From an uncultured Brachyspira sp. (GTDB lineage: Bacteria > Spirochaetota > Brachyspiria > Brachyspirales > Brachyspiraceae): a DNA stretch of 46,913 nt. The notes beneath the pieces were generated by a model, which was given only the letters and a program-made list of their open reading frames with translations, was not told where the DNA came from and did not search any database. Position 1 is the first letter of the stretch. Every line of letters starts with the position of its first letter. Positions 17,873-26,771 of this stretch are shown piece after piece. The stretch covers positions 1-46,913 of the forward strand of contig NZ_CAKVGN010000016.1 of assembly GCF_934747485.1 (NCBI RefSeq), in the 5' to 3' direction. A program made the translations under genes and the position numbers.

Positions 17873-18601
17873 ATGAAACCTATTATCGGTATTAGCGGCA
17901 GTATATTGGCTATTGAAAATGACGGAGTTTTTTCGGGTTATGAGAGAGCTTATGTGAATGATGATTATGTGCTTTCTGTTACAAAGGCTGGAGGAATTCC
18001 ATTTATTGTTCCGATGATAGATAATGATGATGATATAAAAGAACAGATTTCACATGTTGATGGGGTTGTTTTCTCCGGCGGATATGATGTTGATCCTATA
18101 TATTGGGGAGAAGAGATTAGCTCTAAACTTGGAAGAATATTTCCGAGGAGAGATAATCATGAATTAAAAATAATAAAGTATGCTTTAGAAATGAAAAAAC
18201 CTATGCTTGGTATATGCAGAGGCTGTCAAATTATCAATGTTGCCTTCGGCGGAAGTTTATATCAAGATTTATCTTTTATAAAAGATTGTTATATAAAACA
18301 TTCTCAATCTGCTAAGCCCTATGAACCTACACATAATATTACAACCAAAGAGGGAAGCATTATTAGAGAAATAGTAGGGGATAGTTTAAGGGTTAATTCT
18401 TTTCACCATTTGGCTATTAAAGATTTGGGTAAAGGCTTAATTGCTACAAGTTATTCTACAGATGGCATAGTTGAAAGTGTAGAATATACTGAAAATGGAA
18501 ATTTTGTACTTGGTGTACAGTTTCACCCAGAAATGATGCATTCTCATTATGATTTCGCTTTAAATATTTTCAAAAAATTGATATCTGTTTGTAAGAGATA
18601 A
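17873..18601 (+). CDS. Class I glutamine amidotransferase-like hydrolase (peptidase C26, PuuD-like)
   Basis: 242 residues. The triad is intact: nucleophile Cys115 in LGICRGCQ, and His218 and Glu220 in GVQFHPEM. The oxyanion region is VVFSGGYDVDP (65-75), and NSFHHLAIKDL near 175-185 is typical of the gamma-glutamyl-GABA hydrolase group. Family members hydrolyse gamma-glutamyl amides such as gamma-glutamyl-GABA. No other putrescine pathway gene is nearby; an APC-type permease follows 51 bases later and may be co-transcribed, so a role in processing an imported gamma-glutamyl compound is possible but inferred. Confidence 0.88.
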   Translation: MKPIIGISGSILAIENDGVFSGYERAYVNDDYVLSVTKAGGIPFIVPMIDNDDDIKEQISHVDGVVFSGGYDVDPIYWGEEISSKLGRIFPRRDNHELKIIKYALEMKKPMLGICRGCQIINVAFGGSLYQDLSFIKDCYIKHSQSAKPYEPTHNITTKEGSIIREIVGDSLRVNSFHHLAIKDLGKGLIATSYSTDGIVESVEYTENGNFVLGVQFHPEMMHSHYDFALNIFKKLISVCKR

Positions 18602-18652
18602 TTCTTTACCTCTTATATTATTTTTTAAAAAATATTTTTTAAGGAGTTTTTT

Positions 18653-19936
18653 ATGTCGGGTAATAAGTTAGGGCTCTTTAGTATAGTATTACTTGGTATT
18701 AATGCTATAGTTGGAACAGGTATATTTTTGCTTCCAAATCAGGCTTATGCTGAAGTTGGTGTAATGAGTATAGGGGTAATTATATTTGATGCTTTTTTGG
18801 TTATTAGTATAGCTTTATGTTTTGCTGAAATGGGCGGAATGTATAAAAATAATGGCGGTCCTTACCTTTATGCAAAAGATGCTTTCGGGGAGTTTGTTGG
18901 TTTTGAAGTTGGTATAATGAAATGGGCTATAAGTATAATTGCTTGGGCTGCTATGGCTATGGGATTTCCTACAGCTTTAGGTGCAGTTTGGACTCCAGCT
19001 CAAAACCCTGTTGTACAAAAAATTATTGCTATAAGCATACTTGTTTTGCTTGGTATAATGAACATCATGGGTGTAAAAATATCCAAAATAATGAACAATA
19101 TAGTAACAACAGGTAAATTAATACCTCTAATATTGTTTGTTACGGTGGGTATTTTCTTTATAAAGGGTGAAAACTTTGTGAATCCTGTAGCTGAAAACGG
19201 CGAGGTTGTATTGAAAGGTACATTTGGAAGTGCTGCTTTGCTTATATTCTATGCTTTCACAGGTTTTGAGTCTATAGGTGTTGCGGCAGGTGATATGGAT
19301 AATGCTAAGAAAAATGTTCCTTTGGCTATATGTATAGTTTTGATATTGGTAGCTATAATATATATACTTATTCAGGTAAACAGTATAGGTATATTAGGAG
19401 CTTCATTGGCAACAACAAGCACACCGGTTGCCACTGCAGCAGAAAAGTTTTTGGGTAAATGGGCAGGTGCTATGGTTACTGCTGGTACTTTGATATCTAT
19501 AGGCGGTATAAATGTAGCTTCTTCATTCTTAACTCCTCGTGCGGGTGTTGCTATGTCTGATGAAAATCAGCTTCCAAGCTTTATTTCAAAAAGAAACTCT
19601 AAAGATGTTCCTTATGTTGCTGTAATAATATCTGTTGTATTAACAGCTTTAGTAACACTCACAGGAAGTTTTACTACATTAGCAGCTATTAGTGTAGTAT
19701 CACGTTTTGCTCAGTATATTCCTACTTGTTTGGCAGTTCCTGTAATGAGAAAAAAAGCTCCGGATATGGAGAGAGGTTTTGTACTTCCTCTTGGTCCTGT
19801 TATTCCTATAATTGCTATAGTTGTTAGTTTGTGGTTATTATCACAATCAGACTTAAAGAAAATTATATTTGGTTTGGGAGGATTGGTAGTAGGAGCTATT
19901 GTTTATTTTTTAATGAAATTATCAAAGAATAAATAA
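18653..19936 (+). CDS. APC-family amino acid permease
   Basis: 427 residues with about twelve predicted membrane helices. Helix 1 carries the unwound substrate-binding motif GTGIFLLPNQAY (residues ~22-33). Helix 2 and the following loop give FAEMGGMYKNNGGPYLYAKDAFG, split across helix and loop, which is the APC signature. Helix 6 has YAFTGFESIGVAAGDMDNAKK, also typical. Such carriers exchange or import amino acids across the inner membrane. AAGGAG ribosome binding site before the ATG. The upstream C26 hydrolase and the downstream glycine reductase cluster make a role in amino acid supply likely; the specific amino acid is unknown. Confidence 0.88.
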   Translation: MSGNKLGLFSIVLLGINAIVGTGIFLLPNQAYAEVGVMSIGVIIFDAFLVISIALCFAEMGGMYKNNGGPYLYAKDAFGEFVGFEVGIMKWAISIIAWAAMAMGFPTALGAVWTPAQNPVVQKIIAISILVLLGIMNIMGVKISKIMNNIVTTGKLIPLILFVTVGIFFIKGENFVNPVAENGEVVLKGTFGSAALLIFYAFTGFESIGVAAGDMDNAKKNVPLAICIVLILVAIIYILIQVNSIGILGASLATTSTPVATAAEKFLGKWAGAMVTAGTLISIGGINVASSFLTPRAGVAMSDENQLPSFISKRNSKDVPYVAVIISVVLTALVTLTGSFTTLAAISVVSRFAQYIPTCLAVPVMRKKAPDMERGFVLPLGPVIPIIAIVVSLWLLSQSDLKKIIFGLGGLVVGAIVYFLMKLSKNK

Positions 19937-19945
19937 TTATTTTAT

Positions 19946-20004
19946 AAAAAATACCTTCTATTCTTTGGTTTTATTTACCGATGTATAGTTGGTATTTTTT
20001 CATT
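19946..20004 (+). terminator. Probable terminator after the APC permease gene
   Basis: AAAAAATACC (19946-19955) pairs with GGTATTTTTT (19991-20000) around a 35-base loop. This separates the permease from the glycine reductase cluster. Confidence 0.55.
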
Positions 20005-20134
20005 GTTGTTCTTTATTTTCACAACAATAGTATATTTAAAATTAAAAATAACTATAAAATGTAATATTATAAACAGTAATTAGTTTTTTTATGATTTTTT
20101 TATTTAAAAAATAGGGTACTGTTGTAATAATATA

Positions 20135-20162
20135 TTGACAAATGAAGAAAATAATATATATT
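20135..20162 (+). promoter_or_regulatory. Candidate promoter at the head of the glycine reductase cluster
   Basis: TTGACA (20135-20140), a 16-base spacer, then TATATT (20157-20162). It overlaps the upstream Met codon of grdX and would start transcription only a few bases before the Met at 20172. Confidence 0.5.
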
Positions 20163-20171
20163 ATATTCAAT

Positions 20172-20549
20172 ATGAATTATGTTGTTGTAACTAATAATCC
20201 GAAAATATTTGAAGAAGTAAAAAGCAAAAATGCAGAAATAATTTATATGTCAAATTCGGATTTTATGGAAGTTCTTTATAAAGTTAGAGACTTTGTGCAT
20301 TTAGGTTATAAGCTATTAACACATCCTATAGTGAGCAGTATAAAGCCTTATGAAACTCCTTATAAGAGTGTTGCTTTGTCTAAAGGTTCAGAATTGGATT
20401 TGTATTCATTAGAGCTTATAGAGAATTCTATTGAACTTACAAAAAACTTTTTAGATAAACCTAAAAGGAAATTAACTAAAGAGATAGATGATGATTTTAG
20501 ATTAATAGATTATAAATTAGTTATTGGAGCAATAGAAAGTATTTTATAG
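20172..20549 (+). CDS. grdX: GrdX-family protein
   Basis: GrdX is a small protein of unknown function that heads glycine reductase operons. With the start at 20172 it is 125 residues and begins MNYVVVTNNP, the usual opening for the family. The other conserved block is GYKLLTHPIVSSIKPYETPY, which matches the family's LLTHP...KPxxTPYK pattern. An in-frame Met at 20142 adds 10 residues (MKKIIYIIFN), but it falls inside the probable promoter, so the shorter form is preferred. Neither start has a convincing ribosome binding site; if the promoter is real the mRNA would be nearly leaderless. trxB follows after 21 bases. Confidence 0.8.
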   Translation: MNYVVVTNNPKIFEEVKSKNAEIIYMSNSDFMEVLYKVRDFVHLGYKLLTHPIVSSIKPYETPYKSVALSKGSELDLYSLELIENSIELTKNFLDKPKRKLTKEIDDDFRLIDYKLVIGAIESIL

Positions 20550-20570
20550 TAATTTTATGGAGATTTTTGT

Positions 20571-21530
20571 ATGAGTAATAATTTATATGATTGTATTATA
20601 ATAGGCGGCGGTCCATCAGGCTTAGCTGCTGGGGTTTATTCTGCGAGAGCTAGATTAAAGACAATTCTTTTTGAGAAAGCGAGTTTTGGCGGACAAATTA
20701 GTATTACTGATGAGATAGCTAATTATCCGGGTTTTTATGAGCCAAATGAAGAGGCAAGACATCCTAAGAATCTTATTGGTAAAATGATAGAACAGGCTAA
20801 GTCTTTTGGTGCTGAAATAGAGCATAAAGAAGTTGTTGATGTTAAATTGGACGGTAAAGTAAAAGAAGTAAAAACTGCTGACGGAGAGGTTTATACATCA
20901 AAAACTGTGATAATTGCTACAGGTGTTCAGCCTAGGAAATTAGGATGTAAGGGTGAATTAGAATACACTGGAAAGGGTGTTTCTTATTGTGCTACTTGCG
21001 ATGCTAACTTTTTTGAAGGTATGGAAGTTTTCTGCGTAGGCGGAGGGGACACTGCTGTAGAAGAAGCTATGTATTTATCTAAGTTTGCAAGAAAAGTAAC
21101 TTTGATAGTGAGAAAAGATTATGTTCGCTGTGCTAATTCTATAGAAGAAAAAGCTAAAGCAAATCCTAAGATTGAGATAAAATTTAGAACAGAACTTTTA
21201 GAGCTTAAAGGTGACGGAATAGTTGAATCTGCAATATTCTTAAATAATGAAACAGGCGAAACTTATGAATATAAGGCAGATGAAGAAGATGGTACATTTG
21301 GTGTATTTATATTTGTTGGTTATGTTCCTTTGACAAAATTGTTTGAAGGTAAAGTAGAGATGAAAGACGGATTCATCATTACAGATGAAGAGATGAAGAC
21401 AAATGTTGAGGGTGTATTTGCTTGCGGAGATTTAAGACCAAAAATGTTAAAGCAAGTTATTACTGCTACTGCTGATGGTGCTATAGCTGGTATTTCTGCT
21501 AACAAATACATAGAAGAACATTATTCTTAA
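20571..21530 (+). CDS. trxB: Thioredoxin reductase of the glycine reductase cluster
   Basis: 319 residues, the length of low-molecular-weight TrxB. The FAD-binding GGGPSGLAAG is at 12-21, the redox-active CATC at 140-143, the NADPH-binding VGGGDTAVEEA at ~156-166, and the C-terminal FAD block GVFACGDLR near 285. In glycine-reducing bacteria it passes NADPH electrons through thioredoxin to the selenoprotein GrdA. No thioredoxin gene (trxA) is recognisable next to it, unlike many such clusters, so thioredoxin must come from elsewhere. GGAG ribosome binding site upstream. Confidence 0.93.
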   Translation: MSNNLYDCIIIGGGPSGLAAGVYSARARLKTILFEKASFGGQISITDEIANYPGFYEPNEEARHPKNLIGKMIEQAKSFGAEIEHKEVVDVKLDGKVKEVKTADGEVYTSKTVIIATGVQPRKLGCKGELEYTGKGVSYCATCDANFFEGMEVFCVGGGDTAVEEAMYLSKFARKVTLIVRKDYVRCANSIEEKAKANPKIEIKFRTELLELKGDGIVESAIFLNNETGETYEYKADEEDGTFGVFIFVGYVPLTKLFEGKVEMKDGFIITDEEMKTNVEGVFACGDLRPKMLKQVITATADGAIAGISANKYIEEHYS

Positions 21531-21549
21531 TTGAAGGAAAAAAATATAT

Positions 21550-21738
21550 ATGATAAAATTTAAAGGCTGAGTAAAAAATATCTCTTGCGTTGCAATGAAA
21601 GAATATTCTATTTATAGCGGTATTATTGCATTGTTTATTTTGTTAGGGATAAATTTGTCAGGGATTAAATTGTATTTATTGAAATTTAAGAGTGGCGGCA
21701 TATTTTTATATGCTCCTGCTCTTTTTTATTGCTTATAA
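21550..21738 (+). other. Short reading frame with in-frame UGA at codon 7: possible selenopeptide or attenuator leader
   Basis: An ATG at 21550, with AAGGA 11 bases upstream, opens MIKFKG and then UGA (21568-21570). Beyond the UGA the frame stays open for 55 codons to TAA at 21736. The predicted continuation is hydrophobic in the middle (SGIIALFILLGINLSGI). A hairpin TTGC-GTT-GCAA lies 14 bases after the UGA, close in position and loop to the one after the grdB UGA (CGTTGC-GGT-GCAACG, 12 bases away). The frame runs through the terminator at 21688-21727. Two readings are possible: a stop-terminated hexapeptide leader, or a selenocysteine-containing peptide. No homologue recognised. Confidence 0.35.
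21688..21727 (+). terminator. Strong intrinsic terminator between trxB and grdE
   Basis: The arms at 21688-21703 and 21708-21723 form 15 pairs of 16 (one C-C mismatch, a few G-T pairs) with a TTTT loop, followed by a run of six T. It lies 55 bases upstream of grdE with no clear promoter after it, so it probably acts as an attenuator or partial terminator. Confidence 0.75.
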
Positions 21739-21781
21739 CTTATATTTATAAATAAAAATAAAAAAATATAAAGGAGACTAT

Positions 21782-23068
21782 ATGAAGTTAGAGTTAGGCG
21801 AGATTTATATTAAAGATATAAAACTTGACAAAATTTCAAAAGTCGAGAATGGAGTACTCTATGTAAACGTTGATGAAGTTACAAAGATGGTACTTGAAGA
21901 CGACAAGTTGAAAAGCGTAAAAATTGATGTAGCTCGTCCGGGAGAATCTGTTCGTATAACACCTGTAAAAGATGTTATAGAGCCTAGAGTAAAAGTAGAA
22001 GGCAAAGGCGGAGTATTTCCTGGAATGATATCAAAAGTAGATACAGTAGGTGAGGGAAAGACTAATGTGTTGAAAGGAGCTGCTGTTGTTACTTGCGGTA
22101 AAATAGTTGGTTTCCAAGAAGGTATTATTGATATGTCTGGTCCTGGAGCTGATTATACACCATTCTCTAAACTTAATAATTTATGTTTAGTTATAGAGCC
22201 GGTAGAGCCTATAGAAAAGCATGATTATGAAGCTGCTGTAAGAGGTGCAGGTTTAAAAGTTGCTTCTTATTTAGGTCAATTAGCTAAAGATTTGAAAGCA
22301 GAAAAAACTTTCACTTATGAAACTAAACCTATATTTGAACAAGCTGCAATGTATCCTAATTTACCAAAAGTAGGTTATGTATACATGCTTCAAACACAAG
22401 GCTTATTACATGATACTTATGTTTATGGTGTTGATGCTAAGAAAATAGTTCCAACATTTATATATCCAACAGAAGTAATGGACGGTGCTATAGTTAGCGG
22501 TAACTGTGTATCAGCTTGCGATAAAAACACTACTTATCACCATTTAAATAACCCTGTAATTAAAGCTTTATATGATAAACATGGTAAAGATATTAACTTT
22601 ATGGGCGTTATCATAACAAATGAAAACGTATTCTTAGCAGATAAGATGCGTTCATCAGATTGGGCATCAAAATTAGCTAAATATTTCGGTTTAGATGCAG
22701 TAATCATCTCTGAAGAAGGATTTGGTAACCCTGATGCTGACTTAATAATGAACTGCAGAAAAGCAGAAGCATTCGGAATTAAAACTTGTATCATAACAGA
22801 TGAATATGCTGGCAGAGACGGTTCATCTCAGTCTTTAGCAGATTCAGATGTATCAGCTAATGCTACAGTAACAGCTGGTAATGCTAATATAGTTATTAAC
22901 TTACCAAAAATGGACAAAGTAATAGGTATGTTAGATTATACAGATAAGATAGCAGGCGGATTTGACGGTTCATTAAAACCAGACGGTTCTATTGAAGCAG
23001 AGATACAGGTTATCACTGGTGCTACAAATGAATTAGGTTTTAATAAATTTAGTGCTACAGGACTATAA
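21782..23068 (+). CDS. grdE: Glycine reductase component B precursor (alpha and beta subunits)
   Basis: 428 residues, normal for GrdE. The proprotein cleaves itself between Asn241 and Cys242 in SGNCVSACDK; the new N-terminal Cys becomes the pyruvoyl group that forms a Schiff base with glycine. The N-terminal beta part carries GKGGVFPGM and DMSGPGADYTPFSK, and the later part NENVFLADKMRSSDWA and GATNELGFNKF, all conserved in the family. With GrdB it makes substrate-activating component B. AAGGAG ribosome binding site 7 bases before the start. It follows the terminator hairpin at 21688-21727, and grdA follows after 55 bases. Confidence 0.96.
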   Translation: MKLELGEIYIKDIKLDKISKVENGVLYVNVDEVTKMVLEDDKLKSVKIDVARPGESVRITPVKDVIEPRVKVEGKGGVFPGMISKVDTVGEGKTNVLKGAAVVTCGKIVGFQEGIIDMSGPGADYTPFSKLNNLCLVIEPVEPIEKHDYEAAVRGAGLKVASYLGQLAKDLKAEKTFTYETKPIFEQAAMYPNLPKVGYVYMLQTQGLLHDTYVYGVDAKKIVPTFIYPTEVMDGAIVSGNCVSACDKNTTYHHLNNPVIKALYDKHGKDINFMGVIITNENVFLADKMRSSDWASKLAKYFGLDAVIISEEGFGNPDADLIMNCRKAEAFGIKTCIITDEYAGRDGSSQSLADSDVSANATVTAGNANIVINLPKMDKVIGMLDYTDKIAGGFDGSLKPDGSIEAEIQVITGATNELGFNKFSATGL

Positions 23069-23123
23069 TTAGTTTTGTGTATTAAATTGTTAGAATATAA
23101 ACAAAATTTTTAGGAGGAAAGCC

Positions 23124-23591
23124 ATGAGTATTTTAAATGGTAAAAAAGTAATTATCATTGGCGATAGAGACGGCATTCCTGGAGAAGCTATCAAAGCTTG
23201 CGTTGAAACAGTAAGCGACGCAGAAGTTTTGTTTGCTGCTACGGAGTGTTTTGTTTGAACAGCCGCAGGAGCGATGGATTTAGAGAATCAAAAGAGAATT
23301 AAAGAGTTTGCAGAAAAATTTGGTAAGGAGAGTTTAGTAGTATTATTTGGTGCAGCAGAAGCTGAAGCTACAGGTTTAGCTGCTGAGACAGTAATGATAG
23401 GTGACCCTACATATGCTGGTGCTTTAGCAAATGTTGCTTTACATTTAGATGCTTATCATGCCGTAGAACCAGAGTTCAAAGAGGCAGTAGATGCTTCTGT
23501 TTATGATGAACAGATTGGTATGGCAGAAATGACATTAAATGTAGATGAAATAATCGCAGAAATGAAAAGAATGCGTGAAGAAAACAAATAA
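23124..23591 (+). CDS. grdA: Glycine reductase component A, selenoprotein
   Basis: Full-length product of 155 residues read through UGA at 23256-23258 (residue 45). The motif CFVUTAAGAMDLENQ is the canonical GrdA selenocysteine site, with Cys42 forming the selenide-sulfide partner. The start at 23124 has a strong AGGAGG site. GrdA takes the carboxymethyl group from component B as a Se-carboxymethyl-selenoether and delivers it as a ketene/acetyl intermediate to component C, and is then re-reduced by thioredoxin. Decoding needs SelA, SelB, SelC and SelD, none encoded here. A small GC-rich stem (CGC-AGGA-GCG) lies 5 bases after the UGA and may be part of the SECIS element. Annotation that treats the UGA as stop would leave only a C-terminal fragment from 23274. 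Confidence 0.96.
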
Positions 23592-23657
23592 TACAGCTAA
23601 CTTATAATTTTTTATAAAAAACAAATTCTCTAAAAAATAAAAAAATCCATTGTAAAT

Positions 23658-23714
23658 AAAAACCAGTTTGGTTTTTGAAAACACGGCAGCCTAATATTTA
23701 TTTATTTGGTTGCC
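23658..23714 (+). promoter_or_regulatory. Two hairpins between grdA and grdB
   Basis: AAAAACCA-GTT-TGGTTTTT (23658-23676) and GGCAGCC...GGTTGCC (23685-23714). Neither ends in a full T run, so they are more likely mRNA processing or stabilising structures than complete terminators. They lie in the 149-base gap before grdB. Confidence 0.45.
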
Positions 23715-23740
23715 TTAAATTAAAAAATTAGGAGGCTTAA

Positions 23741-25039
23741 ATGCCACAATATAAAATTGTTCATTATATTAATCAGTTCTTCGCTAACATTGGTGGTGAA
23801 GAAAAAGCTGATATAGCTCCAGAAAAAAGAGATGGAGTGGTTGGTCCGGGTGCAGGACTTCAAGGTGAGCTTAAAAAACTAGGTGTTGATGCTGAAGTAG
23901 TTGGCACTGTTATTTGCGGTGACTCTTACTTTAACGAAAACTTAGATAAAGCTAAAAAAGAAGTTTTAGATATGATTAAAGGCTATAGTCCAGATTTAGT
24001 TGTAGCTGGTCCTGCTTTTAATGCTGGTCGTTATGGTACTGCTTGCGGTGCTGTTGCTAAAATGGTACAAGATGAATTAAAAGTACCTGCTGTTACTGGT
24101 ATGTATGTTGAAAACCCAGGTGCGGATATGTTTAAGAAAGATGTTTATATCATTTCTACTAAAGATTCTGCTGCTGGCATGAGAGATGCTTTACCAAAAG
24201 TAGCTAAATTAGCTTCTAAACTTCTTAAAAAAGAAGAAATTGGTACTCCAGATGCTGAAGGTTATATACCTAGAGGAATACGTGTTCCATTATTTAGAGA
24301 GAAAAATGGTGCTGAGAGAGCTGTTGATATGCTTATCAAAAAAATCAAAGGTGAAGCATTTACTACAGAATATCCAATGCCAGACTTCGACAGAGTAACT
24401 CCTGGTGAAGCTATTAAAGATATTACTAAAGCTAAAATAGCATTAGTTACAAGCGGCGGTATAGTGCCATCTGGAAACCCTGACCATATAGAATCTTCTT
24501 CTGCTTCAAAATATGGAAGATATTCTATTGATGATATGGGTGAAACAGCTCATGGCGGTTATGACCCTACTTATGCTAACCAAGACCCTAACAGAGTATT
24601 GCCTGTTGACGTATTAAAAGATTTACAAAAAGAAGGCAAAATTGGAGAGCTTTATCCATACTATTATACTACTACTGGTAATGGTACTTCTGTTAAGAAC
24701 TCTAAAGCTTATGCTACTGAATTTGCTCAAACTTTAGTTAAAGACGGCGTTCAAGCTGTTATTTTAACATCAACCTGAGGAACTTGTACTCGTTGCGGTG
24801 CAACGATGGTTAAAGCAATAGAAGCTACTGGAATACCTGTAGTTCATATTTGTACTATTGTTCCTATATCTTTAACAGTTGGTGCTAACAGAATAGTTCC
24901 TGCTGTTGCTATACCTCACCCATTAGGTAATCCAAACTTATCTAAAGAGGATGAGAAAAAATTAAGACGTACATTAGTTGAAAGAGCTTTAAAAGCTTTG
25001 ACAACTCCTGTAGATTCTCAAACAGTTTTTGAAAATTAA
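23741..25039 (+). CDS. grdB: Glycine reductase component B gamma subunit, selenoprotein
   Basis: 432 residues when UGA at 24776-24778 (residue 346) is read as selenocysteine. The context STUGTCTRCGATMV is the conserved GrdB site. Other family blocks are GDSYFNEN near 65, AGPAFNAGRYGTACG near 88-102, and SGGIVPSGNPDHIESSSASK near 245-265. GrdB binds glycine with the GrdE-derived subunits and its selenium attacks the C-N bond, releasing ammonia. Strong AGGAGG site before the ATG. A hairpin follows the UGA. Read conventionally the gene would look like a 345-residue protein plus a separate 77-residue fragment. Confidence 0.96.
24791..24805 (+). promoter_or_regulatory. SECIS-like hairpin in grdB
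   Basis: CGTTGC-GGT-GCAACG, a perfect 6-bp stem with a 3-base loop, beginning 12 bases after the UGA. Its place and G/U-bearing loop fit a bacterial selenocysteine insertion element recognised by SelB. Confidence 0.6.
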
Positions 25040-25095
25040 TTTGATATTGAAAACTAAAATTATTTATATATACTATATATATAAATAATAAAATA

Positions 25096-25141
25096 AAGGG
25101 GAGTACAAATATTTAATTATACTTGTATATCCCCTTATTTT
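25096..25141 (+). terminator. Hairpin between grdB and grdC
   Basis: AAGGGGA and TACAA on the left arm pair with TTGTA and TCCCCTT on the right, followed by ATTTT. It may be a partial terminator setting the ratio of components A/B to C. Confidence 0.5.
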
Positions 25142-25171
25142 GTAATTAATAATATTTTGGGAGAATAAAAG

Positions 25172-26758
25172 ATGAGTTTTGCTGTATTAAAAGCTGCTGC
25201 TTATAGCTTAGTACATGCACCTGATATGGTTATTAATAACGGTACTACGCAAACAGTTGAAAGGGAAGTTAATCCTAATTCTGATTATTTAAAAAACATT
25301 AAAAAACATCTTAGACCTTTTGAAGATGTTGTAAATTATGCACCTAATCAAACTTATATCGGTAATCTTCACCCTGAAGAATTAAAAAAATTAGCTAGTC
25401 AAGTTTCTGAAGAGGTAAAAAAAGCTGGCGGAAGCTGGATTGGTGTTCCTTGTAAGGGTGAGAGAAGCGGAAAGTTTGGTGAGATTTTTGCTGAAGATGA
25501 ATTCATTTTTATGATGAAAATTTCTGACACTTTTGAACTTGTATATTTAGAAGCTGAGTTCGAGAAAAAAATGAGAGATGCTTATGTGGCAGCAGAATCA
25601 AAATACAAAACAGAAGAAGAAATTAAAAAAGATTTAGCTCAAGTAAAATGTGAGACAAAAATCGAAGATATAGAAAAATTAATGAAAGAAGAGCATGCTG
25701 AGGGTTTATACTTCAATGAAAAATTAGTTGGTTGTGTAAAAAGAGCTCATGATGTTGATATTAACTTGAGTGCTCATGTTATATTTGAAAACCTTGCAGT
25801 TAAAGCTTCCGGTATAATAGCTTTAAAAGAACTTATTAGAAAGAAAAATGTTGATCCTAAGAGTATTGATTTAGTAATAGAATGTTCTGAAGAGGCTTGC
25901 GGTGATATGAACCAAAGAGGAGGCGGAAACTTTGCTAAGAGTGTTGCAGAAATTGCTGGTATACCTAATGCTACTGGTTTTGATATTAGAGGTTTCTGTG
26001 CTGCTCCTTCACATGCTTTAGTAACAGCTGCTTCATTAGTAAAAGCTGGTTCTTACAAAAATGTTGTAATAGTGGCAGGAGGAGCTACTGCTAAATTAGG
26101 TATGAATGGTAAAAGCCATGTTACTAAGAATCTTCCTATTATTGAAGATATACTTGGTGCTTTTGCTGTACTTATTAGTGAAAATGACGGTGTACACCCT
26201 GTTATTAGAACTGATATGCTTGGAAAACACACTGTTGCTACAGGTTCTGCTCCTCAGGCTGTTATGAACTCTTTAGTAGTTAATCCTTTAGAAAAAGCAA
26301 ACTTAAAAGTTACTGATATAGATAAATACACTGTTGAGATGCAAAACCCTGATGTTACTAAACCTGCTGGTGCAGGCGATGTACCTGAGGCTAATTACAA
26401 GATGATAGCTGCTATTGGTGTTAAAAAAGGTGATATTGAGAGAAGTCAATTAGCAGAGTTTGTTGAAAAGCATGGTATGTCTGGTTGGGCTCCTACTCAA
26501 GGACATATTCCATCTGGGGTGCCTTATTTGGGTTATGCTATTGAAGATATTATGGCTGGTAAAATTAACCGCATAATGCTTATAGGTAAAGGTTCACTTT
26601 TCTTGGGAAGAATGACTAACCTTTTTGATGGTATATCTGTTATTATAGAAAAAAATAATGGTGATAAAGGCACTGGCGAAGGTGTTTCTAAAGAAGAAGT
26701 TAATAAACTTATTGCTAATGCTATGAGAGATTTTGCTAAAAGCATGTTGGGTGAATAA
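25172..26758 (+). CDS. grdC: Glycine reductase component C, beta subunit
   Basis: 528 residues. The thiolase/FabH-like part contains DIRGFCAAPSHALVTAASLV (Cys in the family position, near residue 275), VVIVAGGATAKLGMNGKSH and EKHGMSGWAPTQGHIPSG, all conserved in GrdC. Together with GrdD it accepts the two-carbon unit from selenoprotein A and releases acetyl phosphate, which acetate kinase can use to make ATP. Ribosome binding site GGGAG. The last codons are followed directly by the Shine-Dalgarno site of grdD, 13 bases apart. Confidence 0.95.
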   Translation: MSFAVLKAAAYSLVHAPDMVINNGTTQTVEREVNPNSDYLKNIKKHLRPFEDVVNYAPNQTYIGNLHPEELKKLASQVSEEVKKAGGSWIGVPCKGERSGKFGEIFAEDEFIFMMKISDTFELVYLEAEFEKKMRDAYVAAESKYKTEEEIKKDLAQVKCETKIEDIEKLMKEEHAEGLYFNEKLVGCVKRAHDVDINLSAHVIFENLAVKASGIIALKELIRKKNVDPKSIDLVIECSEEACGDMNQRGGGNFAKSVAEIAGIPNATGFDIRGFCAAPSHALVTAASLVKAGSYKNVVIVAGGATAKLGMNGKSHVTKNLPIIEDILGAFAVLISENDGVHPVIRTDMLGKHTVATGSAPQAVMNSLVVNPLEKANLKVTDIDKYTVEMQNPDVTKPAGAGDVPEANYKMIAAIGVKKGDIERSQLAEFVEKHGMSGWAPTQGHIPSGVPYLGYAIEDIMAGKINRIMLIGKGSLFLGRMTNLFDGISVIIEKNNGDKGTGEGVSKEEVNKLIANAMRDFAKSMLGE

Positions 26759-26771
26759 GGAGGTATTATAT

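Noticed and set aside
21550..21738. Remnant of the selenoprotein thioredoxin found in some grd clusters
   Set aside because: No WCGPC/WUGPC-like motif or thioredoxin fold pattern; UGA context is KGU followed by VKN.
21531..21781. Glycine riboswitch before grdE
   Set aside because: The conserved tandem aptamer motifs are not visible; only the terminator and the UGA mini-ORF are seen.
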